Of a stretch of DNA of 64,000 nucleotides, positions 45,301-57,510 are shown piece after piece. The position numbers were made by a program, and so were the translations under genes. The notes under the pieces were generated by a model, which was not told where the DNA came from, ran no database searches, and saw only the letters and a list, made by a program, of their open reading frames with translations. This DNA comes from Branchiostoma floridae (lineage: Eukaryota; Chordata; Leptocardii; Amphioxiformes; Branchiostomatidae). The DNA is taken from the NCBI RefSeq assembly GCF_000003815.2, contig NC_049995.1, positions 3,092,788-3,156,787 of the forward strand, read 5' to 3'. Numbering within the stretch: position 1 is the first letter of the stretch; every line of letters begins with the position of its first letter.

Positions 45301-48300
45301 ATAGAAAAAAAAAAAAAGAAAACTCCAATATCCTATGTTCTACATAATTTCTATGTTCTATGAAATTATATTCGAATCTTCAAACTCTTGTGACAATTAA
45401 GACACATTTATAATCTTATGATAAGTTTATAATCGCGTCATCATGAATGTTATTTATGACCCTACCGTGACAGATAACGCCCGCGTCCTGGCTGTGATCA
45501 CAGAAGTTAGTCTCCCACCCCCCGTGCGCGCACGCCCCCAGGTTGTCCTCGGACCCGTCACACCGCAGCTCGCTCAGCCAGATCCGCCCGGCCCCATGGC
45601 TGAACCTCCCGCCGCCGTGAGCCCACGCCGCCCCCGGGAAACCCAGCTGCCGACACGCCACCTAGAAATGGGTTCGTTATGGTCAAGGTGTAGATTAAAT
45701 CTACACGGTAAAGTTTTAAACATTCACAACCATAATTCTACCCTAACGGTAAGTTTGTAGGGACGGTAATAGTCAAGGAAAGTCAAGTTGACTAACGTCC
45801 GTGGAATATTCATGGAGGTAAAACTTCTGAACATGCTATGGTCCCGATTTTTGGGTGTCAGATAGCTCTTGTACTCCGAAAGAAGTGACATACTAGTAAG
45901 TTTGGGCCCCCTAGCGGCTAGTCTTGGGATAGCAGTGGCATTTTTTTATATATTTGCTTTCGGGCAGACGAGGACATTGTGGCACAGAATCTCAAGTTGC
46001 AAAGTACAGACAGAAGGCAAAGGTAGGACCGAAGTCAGGTACCAATTTTTACACAAGCCGCCCCCGGGAAACCCTGCTGCCGACACGCGACCTTGAGTGG
46101 GAGCGGGGAAAATGGGTTCGTCATGGTCAAGGTGTAGTTTAAATCTACTGAGTAAAGTTGTAAACTATCACAATCATTATTCTACCGTAACGGTGAGTTT
46201 GAAGACTTAGGCTGTAGTGTAGATACATGTACATGTACTAAGGTATGCAGGGACAACGCTAGATAAATCTATGGCATTTGTTCGAGGTGAGCTACATTTG
46301 TGGTGTTGAATGAAAGGATAAAACTTCATTAAATGTATGGTAGGTTTATGGGGATGTCAGAAGTAGGATTTGTTACGTTACGGCCAAAGTGTAGTCGGCT
46401 CGTACAAAGCTCCTTGCTATAATACGTTGTGAATTGACGGTACGTCTGCAGTCCAGGCAGTCAAAGTTAAATAGATCTACGGTAGCCTACAGGGACAAAC
46501 CAAGATTAATCTGCACGAGACCTACGGGAGACGTGCGGAAAGGGGTTCGTCATGGTCAAAGTGTAGACTAAACGTAGGCCTGCAGGGGCATGCGCGGATA
46601 AATGCACGATCGGTCTACAGGGACTGTCAAAGAGTAGTCTAGAGTCAGAAGTAAAGCTTGCCCTTACATTTCACGTGTGTTGACCATTCTTCCAAATCTA
46701 CGATAAGCTGTTATGTTGAGGACACAAGCGGATAAATGTACGATAGGTCTACAGAGACAGTCAAAGAGTAGCCTAGAGTCAAGTAAAGTTTGCCCCTACA
46801 TTTCACTTGTGTCTTTTCTTCAAATCTAAGGTAAGCTGTTGAGGACACCTGTCCATGAACTTTGACCTACCTCTGCGTCCTTGATTCCCCACCGATCGTC
46901 GCACACCGTCCCCCACTGCCGCCCCATGATGTCCTTGTCCCTGACCTCCAAACGACCTTCAAACGGGTTCCGTCCATCTACAAGTCTCAGCTCCAACACT
47001 GAGCAGAAAACGGTTTCAGAAAATCAGATTTAAGTTTAAGAAAGAAAGAAACTAAAGGTGTCATTGAAATTAGATATTTAAAGTTTCTCCATCATTCACG
47101 CAAAACTTCTGTGAAAGCTTCTGTGAAATCTGTAACGGGTGGGGTCCATTTTCCGACAACCGTTCTGAGGTGGATGCGCATGGCTTTTGTCATCGTATGT
47201 ATTACAGTGAACTCATCCAAAACAAGTTTAGACATTGTATACATCCATATAACTGTGATTGAAGCTGTACAGATATATATTTCGTTCTGCACTGAAGTTT
47301 GACAGCGCACGAAACTCACGACAGGTTTTGGCTTGCGGCCTAATAGAACGTTTGGAGAATGGACCTCTCTCGTTACCCCTTTGGCGGGACAAAACAGCAA
47401 CTCGTCGTGACGTCACAGAAAGGATTCCTGACTATACTTAGTCTAGCTAATGAAGGGGGTTTATTGTGATCAGAGAGCACACCGCAGACAATGCAGCTGA
47501 TTACAGAGATATTTTCGGAAAAGATAATGTGTCTACGTGACTGACAGCAAACGTAAAATTTTACTGGCACTTTACTGCAATATCATTTGTACATTTGACA
47601 TATTTTTTATGAGACTAAAATAGCTTAAGACCAAATACATTATAATTCGAGAGGTTGATTTTTAATGGACTGTTCGAAAGACATCTTGCTCAACTAAAAC
47701 TATAGCCTCTTTGCAACTAAGTAGGATAGGCTGTAGTTTAGATACCCGCCTGTAGATGGCGCTTATCCCTTGGGAAACCATTTTTGTCGAACTAAAACGC
47801 TGTAGCAATACCCATAATATGTTACACTGTCAATCGACCCACCGATCTTTTACTGAAGGGAAGTAACTCTCCATTACTTGATACAGACACAAGCTGTTAC
47901 CATGACGACAAAGCTGGTAAATTGTGCGAATCGGACAACAACAACAAACAGTGGTAGGCCGTGTTTTGTCAACAAACGTTGTCATGATAGGGTTAACATG
48001 AAGACAGGCCGGGTCCACTTCGCTCCGGTACTTGAGCCGACTAAGTTGTCCTTTCTTTGCGTCACATCAACCGTATCTAAGCTGGATTTCGATAGCCTCC
48101 ACCAGGCCTTCCTACAAGGGTGCGGGGATCGTAGAATTCGGGGGAAAATTGGGAAATTGGCCGGAGGAGTCAGTCCACGCTTAGGTTCATATTTCCCCTC
48201 CGGCTGCACGGCCGACCAACTTCTCTGGTAGCAAAACTCCCCTGGCAAATTATTCTCCTTATAACAGCCAGTCTCCGTGCTTAACATAAAGAGAACAGCA

Positions 48301-51300
48301 CAGAATAGAATGCCCGATAAAACCCCCTCAAACACGTCAAAAGAAGCCAATGCCATCTCTGATTGGATTTGATCATGAGGTCGGTGCTTGGTTGGGAGTA
48401 GCCTAAAATCCATTTTATACTAGCTCCCTTTTACTCCTATGATCGCATTAAATGGTGACTTTCCTTAATGTTTTTTTTTTCTATTCTCCAAAATGAATAA
48501 TTGGCTGGCGTCAACGACCAACTTCCAACCGCACGTGACTGTTATAGTTGGCGCACGACTAATTCCCAACTATGGTCTAGAGAAGGACGGGAGGCCATGG
48601 TCGGCTATGTGTGACAGCGGCTTAAATCACATGCTAGGCAAGTGACCAACCCATTCATAGGCGTCTTTTTGTCTGCGCTGACATGGTTTGATATATAGAC
48701 TATGTGTTACTGTCAGAGATCGTGTCAAGTAACAGGACAACAATGTAGTCTGGTCACCGAGCTATGAGCCCGTGACTTCCAGACAGTCTACAATGCGGGT
48801 TCTTCCTAGAAACACGTTTAAACCCGCAGGGTACTATCTAGGTAGTCTCTACGCCAGTGGAGTTTTGCTACCAGAGGAGTTGATTGGCCGTAGGGGAAAC
48901 ATTAGCCTCAGCGTGGACTGACTCCTTCGGCCAATTTCCCGATTTTTGCCGAATTGTACAATCCCCGTACCCCCGTAGGAAGGGCTGGTGGAGGCAACGT
49001 TCTAGGTAAACTCCCAGTCACATACAGCCAACCATATGGCCTCCCGACCTTCGCCAGACCATCATCTGTGGTTTGGAGTTGGTCGGAATGGTCATCCAAA
49101 AGGACAGATGCAGCCCTAGCAAGTCGTACCAACCGGGACTCGGACATACGCCCTTTAAAACCTAGAAATTCTCACGGTGTACCTTACCTCTGTGTCTGAA
49201 GTCTGGCAAAGGAAGCAAGGAGTAACAAAGACAAATGAGTTAGTAGGTTAGTTGGTTAGTATCCTATGAAGGGTAGATACACACAGATAGAACACTTTCA
49301 AGTCAATAAAAGACAAAAAAAAAACGTTAACTGTTAGTATGGCTTTGGTTCGTTTCATCGGTATTCAGTACAATTCATTCACTCCCAAGTGCCCATTCNN
49401 NNNNNNNNNNNNNNNNNNNNNNNNNNNNNNNNNNNNNNNNNNNNNNNNNNNNNNNNNNNNNNNNNNNNNNNNNNNNNNNNNNNNNNNNNNNNNNNNNNCT
49501 CCCTCCCTCTCTGATCCTCTCTCTCTCCCCCACTCTCACGGCGTATTTGATAGACCAAATTATAGCTTTCTTTTACCCTTGCATCTCTATCTCACTTCAT
49601 CTATCTCTACTTCACCCTCAAACTATCTTAGCTTCCACCAACAACCATACGTATTTTGCTAGATCAGATTATACCTTTCTGTCTCACTCTTCCCTCTCTC
49701 CCTCACTCTCAAAAGTTAAACAACACGTATTTGATAGACCAGATTCTAGTTTTCTTTCTCCCTCTCACCCTGTCTCCTTCCCTCTATCTCTCTCCCTCAC
49801 TCTCAAAACTCTAACAACAACACGTATTTGATAGACCAGATGGTCGAAGAGTCCCGACAGCCGATGACAAAGGCACGAAGTGGGGGGCGACCTTAGGTGA
49901 CCCAGGAAACGACCGAAATGTCAGCTTCTTGTTGCGGTGTCACAGACAATAATGGCGACGTCGTTAGTGATTTATATCGTTAGTAGAGGGGCCAGGGAAC
50001 GGCCATATGTGGAGCAGAGACGACAAGGTGACGACAGCGTATCAAGTTTAGGGACTCTCACTGCAATTGGGGCACCGGTGCGGCACTGCTGGGTTCCTTC
50101 ACTGCGGCACTGTTTTGTTATTTTCGCAATTTTTATAATTTAGATATTGCGTAATACGTAAAAGTATGACTTAGAAGACAACAAAATACACAAAACGGAA
50201 GAAAATTCGTTCTTTATCTCTGAAATTCGTTGAGTCAACTACGAACACCGCAGTGTCGCACCGGTGCCCCAAGTGCAGTGAGAGTCTACCTTTAGTGATT
50301 TATATCGTTATAGTATTAGTAGGGGGCGAGGGAACGGTCATATCATGTGTGAACTAGAGACGGCAAGGTGACAATAGCGTATCAACTGAAGCATTAAGCT
50401 TTCTATTGCAATTGTTTGCAGTGCATGCATATGTGTCGATCTATGTTAGGAAATTAAACAGAATTATAAGATTTGTAGCAAGTCTTTGTCCCGGGGGCAC
50501 GCAGTGTAGTATGTATCAAGTTAAAAATGAAGAATGAAGGTATACGTATTAAAGATATAGACTTTTGGACATGGTTTATCTGTACTGAATCATGAAGGAT
50601 AATTGTCTGATCGTTCGATAATTAATTGTCATATCAAAAAGACGACACAATATCATACTGTCCTGAAGCAGAACATAGTACAAAAAGCCTGATTGTTTAT
50701 ACTACAAATGTATTACCATTCGTAAAATAGATTAGTCTCTTAGATTTTTAGATATTAGCAACTCATGTAGTTCTGTATGTATTTTATGTACAAGTTGCAA
50801 CACATTGTATCCTTTAAAGTTGTCGTGCAATAAAGTTCTATTGTATCACTGTCTACAGTCAGTCTTTCCATAGCCTTTCGATCTAGTACTATAGACCAAA
50901 ACCTGACTCCGTGTGAAATCAAAGTTAGAACCTGTCTAGTTAACAGCCCGTGTGACCCCATGTTTTAACTCTCCCGTGTTTTTCCTGTCGCTACCCTGGT
51001 CTTGTGGGGCTTACCCCCTCCAAGCTGCAACAACACCGGTAAAGCTTTTATTTTCCCTCGGCGTTTCGGACATGGGTTGATGACTTCCAAAAGTGTAGCC
51101 AGGTGGGGACAGTTCTTATAAACGTTAGGTGTGGGTTGTGTTAGGGATAGTTCCTTAAATGTTCTGTGTGGGTTATGTTAGGGATGGTTCTTTAATATAC
51201 TCTAAAAAGAATGGATGAGAATGCAACCCGAAAGGTGTTTAGCTAATTAATAAATCAACCAATTAATTAACTAGTCAATGAAAATCGTTTGTCTTGTTAA

Positions 51301-54300
51301 CTAACATAGAATCAGGACTCTCTCTCCATCTCTATCTCTATCTCTATCCCTCTCTCTCTCTGTTTTTCTCTCATCTCTCTCTTTCCCACTCTCTCTCTCT
51401 CTCTCTCTCTCAACTCCCTAAACACAATTTTGACTGTCGTTAGCATTGGAACCATTGACAAAACGACTAAATAAAGTATCGAAAACGAAGCTTAGAATCC
51501 TACCAAGTACATGTAGTACCAACAATCTAGGAAAATTAAAGGTAATAACTTTAACTACAGACCTCTCTTTATCATTGTTGCCCAAGTCTAGAGATCTCCT
51601 CCAAAATATATGGATTGATTTATTTGTTTTGATAGTTATTTTTCTTCATCTGAAAACAATCGCGACAAACAAATCTGATTCATGCGTCCTAAAATGAGAT
51701 GAGAGTTCTAGGCCACACTTTAGATCAATATCAATGAAACGACCCTGGCCGTTGTTCCCTTGCACACGTGTGCGTTTTTGGCGACCGTCCAAAGCCAAGG
51801 CCGGGTTAGAAGGAGCAATTATTTGTACCGTGGCCCAAATCTGGAGAAGGTCGGGTGTTGGCAAACACATCGTGGCTATTGGGAGCATGTTACCAAGGCC
51901 GAGACGGGAGGGAGGCATGGGAGAGAAACGTTTAAGGGGGAAGTGGAAAAGTAAAAATGATATCGAAGCAGTTTGGCTTTTCAAAGAATATATACAGGCG
52001 TCTTCATGAAAGAAAGGACTGAATCAAAGAAAGAAGGCAGGTAAAAAATGAAATAAAATGGATGATTGAATCCGGAAAGCTAGAGGAAAGAAATTTTCAA
52101 AGATAGAGAGAAATCTTTTTCTTGATTCTGGAGCGTGTATAGGACGGACATGTGCTCACAGTGCTGGCACAGCTTGAAGAAACCATAGACTCGGCATGGG
52201 AGAGAAACGTTTAAGGGGAAAGAAGAAACTTGAAAGTGATCCCGAACCAGTTCAGCTAAGACTTAGGTCCCATGTCCGAAACGGGGCCCGGCCTGGAAGT
52301 TTGCGGTAGCGAAAAATGTTTACCATGGAAAATACAGAAATTATGCTACTGACCGATTTTTTTTTCGATCTGTGTGTTTTGTTTCCTTTCTTATAATATT
52401 TTTCGTTTCCTAAAGCTACCCGGCCGGGTCCCGGGTTGGGAATTGGGACCTATACCTTACTAATGTACTAATATTCAACTCAGGTCGTGATAGAGTCTAT
52501 ACAAGACTCCCGCCAGCTGGCCGAATAGAAAAAGGGAACTTTGGCCAAGTTAGAAATAAAAATCTAGTAGTTGGCATAGGAGTGAATTGAAGAGCCGGCG
52601 GTGATAGCCGGAGAGACATCAATAATTAAGAAATAGAGTCAAATAAAGAGAGTTAATCAGATTAAAAGAAAAAAAAGAGCTAAAAAAAAGTGGTTATTAA
52701 AAAGACTTGAAAGAAGAAAAAAAAAGAAAATGAAAGGAAAGATAAGAGAAAAAAGGCGTTTTTATGAAAGAAAGGAAAGGACAAAAGAAAGAAGAAGGCA
52801 GATATAAAGAAAAGAAAAATTGATCATTGAATAAATTATTGAAGAAGAACTTCATTGCACGACAATTGTAATTGTAAAGGATACAATGTAAAAGAAAGCA
52901 AGAGGACAAAAATTTACAAAGATAGAGAGAAATCTTTTTCTTGATTCTGGAGCGTGTATAGGACGGACATATGCTCACAGCGCTAGCACAGCTTGAAGAA
53001 ACCATACACTCTGTTTAGGAACAAAGGAGTCCATTTAATATTCATGTACATCTTGTCGAAAATAACTCATGCATTGGTTTGTGACGGAAATATAAACTCT
53101 CCGGGTCCCGCCGGTGTCCGGTGTACGGATAGGGTAGTCTCAAACATCCAGACGGTTCGGGACATTCTTAGACACAAATCATTGTTTAGGCAGATTTAGG
53201 GACAGATTAGAGAGGAGATTAAGAGAAGATCATGCCCACTAATCCGTTTTTAAGAAGACACCGGCATCGATTGGGATTTAGTCTCATTGTGTCTTAACAT
53301 TTTTCAATCCCAAAGATGTAGGTAATGCTCATTGTAATGTTGCTGATGATCATAGAGTCCATTCCAAGACACCATGAGGGTTTTTAGGTGATATTTATAA
53401 TTAGTCTGAATTATTTTGAATAAAAGAATATCTGAGCCACAATAATTAAATTATTTTCAAAAAATTGACTAAGAAAGTACTCATATATTTGAATTCCTTT
53501 GAATATTTTAGAAACATTTTGAAAGTAACTGTATAAAAATATCTTTATTTAGAATAATTGTGAAACCTCTGTGTGATTATTTCACATTTACAAATATTTG
53601 TAAAAAATGGTAAACCTGGCCAAATGGTTAAATTAGTTTATTGCCCCCATAAAAGTACGCCCTATTGTTGTATCTGTATATTTTTAGATTTCACTGCTGG
53701 GCAATGGTGGATCCTTTGTGGTGGGCCATTGTTGCATGGCACCCAAGCATACTTTGCAAGGATGTGTGAATTGCTATCTTCCCAGCCCACTGAACCATTT
53801 ACAAAAAATGGTAGAAAATGGTAAATAATGGTAGAATGCTGTTATCATTATTTAGAAACCATTAGAAGTATCCAATTCCACACGATGAATATTTCCAAAG
53901 TTTTACAGGACCAGGGAAATATTTATAAAGTTGAAACAGTGTTACAAATATTTCTGAAGTATCAAATGTCCTAGACATATAATTACAAAACTTTAAAATC
54001 AATTCTAAACAATGGTCACAAACATCCGCATGGTGTCTTGGAATGGACTCTACAAAAATAAGACAATGACTAGACTGTGAAAAAGGGTATGAACATAAAT
54101 ACATTACACAATTTTTTCTGTATTTTGTTCTCTCTTAAACTATGCCTTATGTGAGCCAGTGAGAAAATGCACCTACATGCAGAATCAGTGAGAAAATTCA
54201 CTATAATTCACTATAATAATGAATGAAACAAGAAATAAAAATAAAAAACTATTTCACGGTGACAAAGGACCTTCGATTTCTCGTTAGTATCATGCAATGA

Positions 54301-55877
54301 TTTGTGACCAATAAAAATGATAATTTTGTTATTTTCCTTGAATGTATCGATCGGGACGACTCAAGGATGACTCATTTGTGTCAAGCGTCGCTAACTATCA
54401 TTTACGGCCCTACAAGTATCGACTGCTTTTTATGTAGTTTATCTTGTTACCTCAGAAAAGAAGGTTATGTTTTGGTGATGTTTGATTGTGTGTGTGCATG
54501 TGGACAGCATAACTGGAGAAGTTGTGAATGGATACTTGAAATATTTGATCGATGAGTCTAAATTTCACTGTATGTGTCAAAGAAAAATAATGTCTTGGTG
54601 TTCATTTTTCTAAGTATAAAATATTTTACAAACGAACCAAAACATCTACACATTTTGTGTACGATACTGTTCACCAAAATGTACATCCATGAAAGTTCAC
54701 AGTGTCAACAAAATTAGACGTTTGTCTTTTACAAATATAACATATAAACATAAGCCTTACGATGATTTTTATTATGAAAACATGTTTTAGGATTTGGAAA
54801 CATTTTGATTGAATTAGTGTCTGCGACAGACAGATTTTACGACCTCGTCCATGGCCGTAAAACGTCAGATCGCGTGACGTCATGAGGGAATCCCCAGGGA
54901 GATGGCATCGGTTCAATGTCACGCTAAAGTAAGAACGTCTGTTCGAACTGAAGTATCTGGGTCAAAAGAGAACGGTGTGTTGTGTACTTTCTTTTAAATA
55001 TTTACTTCCGTGAAAATTAAAAATCAAACCGCATACTTTCACTTTCTGAGACACCGTTATGCATATGATGAGGCTTGTTCAGTATTCTCCAAGCAGAGGT
55101 TCGGCTCTGGTCATTTTTAAATGCGTTTTTATCGATCGCGAGCTGTATACATTGTACCTTTTTCTTTGACCCGCACACGTGAAAAAAACGTTATAGAATA
55201 TAAAGCCCGGCAGAAACGTATGAAAACGTGTAAAAAAATGCCGGAGCCAAACCTCTGCTAGGAGAGTACTTGTTCAGCACAATTTCGTTCTTAAAACTTG
55301 AGTACAAAATTATGAATAGGAATAGCCGAAACAAATCTAATACACCGATCTTATCATTATATCCAGGTTTGGTTTTTTTTTGTTAGAGTAGAACTAAAAC
55401 GCAGCAATACACCCATAAACCCATCAGTATTCAAATTAGCGGCCTCTCTTCCAACAACAAAGTAGAGAAACATTGCTACCTCTCGACCCAACATCTGCTT
55501 AATCATAAATGACTTCTGTCCTTGGATGAGATAGAACAGCAGAGTCAGTAGAGGAGTGACTGTTTTCTGTCACGTGTAATTGGTGGAACCGCCCGACCAT
55601 GACCGAAGAGCTCTTCGTGATCTATCCAAATGAGAAACAAATGGTGTTTTCCGTTTCAGTCAGAGTTTAGCCTTGAGGGTTGAAAAGATGTGCCAAAAAT
55701 CAGTCCCAAGTGTCCTTTCACCCATATCTATTAGAGTTTCTCTCTCTTTTACTCTCTCATTTACTCTCTCCTCTCTCTAACTCTCTCTCTCTCCGCTCTC
55801 TCTCCTCTCTCTCTCTCTCTCACTCCCTCATTCTCTCTCTCCTCTCTCTCTCACTCCCTCACACACACACACACACA

Positions 55878-55925
<48 letters not shown>

Positions 55926-57434
55926 ATTAGTCGCACGGTCGTCGTGCGATAACTAACTATGACTGAGAGCACTCGTGGGCTAGCCGTACGTGTGCCGTAC
56001 AATATTCGGCTGTCTCGTAACCGAAAATGGTGTGTTAGATCTTTGTCGGCTATTAGTTCTGTCACAGCCTAGCTTGGAGATTTTACATCATCAAAATCGT
56101 ACGACTTGTCTACGACGAATATGACCTCCTCGTTGCATGTATAGAGAGCCGTTTGGCCGCAAATGGGGCAATTACTGTCGTATTGAGGTCACCTGAGTTA
56201 GCGCCGAATGGCAGTCACCACAGACCCTTGCGATTTAGAATCGCCTATATCAAAGCTCCTCACAATTCAGCCCTTGCAATTGGCTGTGAATAGAGAGCAT
56301 TCGGCCCACCCAATAACAATAGCAAAACTTGACGCACCTATTAGCCTTGGGAATTTAACTACCGTATCTAACGAGGGGCTTCCTTTAACTCTAATCGTAA
56401 CTACTCCCATTCTACATCATTTATAGACTGCACAAAGAGCACATTACGATCAAAGATCGACGTGTAACAACATGTTAACTCTCTCTAGCCAGACTAATAC
56501 TTCAATGAAATACGGTCACCTGTCGCTTCTTTTAGCCTTGCAAATCTTTTCTTTAACTACCGTATCAAATTACGAGGAGCTCCCTTTACCTCTAATTGTA
56601 GCCACTCCCATTCTACGCCGTTTATAGACTGTAGAAGAAGCACATAACGATCAAAGATTGACGTGTAACAACATGTTAACTCTCTCTAGCCAGACTAATA
56701 CTGCAATGAAAAACGGTCACCTGTCGCTTCGCCCGCCGCTAGTTCGACGTTCGGCGCCCCCCTGAGTCTTAAAAATCAGTTACAACAATTTCCATCAAGT
56801 TCAAATTAAATTACAACCAACGGATAATCTTTCAGGTCGATTGCTAACGATCTTTAGCGCCAGTATCAATGNNNNNNNNNNNNNNNNNNNNNNNNNNNNN
56901 NNNNNNNNNNNNNNNNNNNNNNNNNNNNNNNNNNNNNNNNNNNNNNNNNNNNNNNNNNNNNNNNNNNNNNNGGGTCAGATCAAGAGGATTTCAGACGATA
57001 ATGTAGGGAGCTATGGTAGCCATGGTAACGGTTGCCTTGGTACCCATCCCTATCAATCAGTAGCGTTTAACTGATCAAATGGAACAAGACAGTTATTTTT
57101 TGTTCTACTGGCAGAAGAAAACTGTCTATAAGACAGATACACCAGAATTCTTTTCGTTAATTGATTCGATTACAACATTACGTACTGGCGCACTGGCCAA
57201 AAGTTACCAAGCCTTAAACAAACTAAATCAATGGAGTAAGTTTGACAGATGTCTTAATTAAGTAGTCATGAGGTATCCAAAATCATTTCTAAAGTACTTG
57301 AAAACTATTATACTAAAAGCACATGATATTTCGAAGACATCCGGCTCATTAAAACAATTATGTATATTTTATTTCACGAATTCTGGGATATTTGTTCCGA
57401 ATAAAGTGCTTCTTTTACACCGCGCAAGCCTTCA

Positions 57435-57510
<76 letters not shown>

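Noticed and set aside
49185-49192. 8-nt micro-exon in receptor intron 1
   Set aside because: Including it breaks the phase between the signal peptide and SRCR exons.
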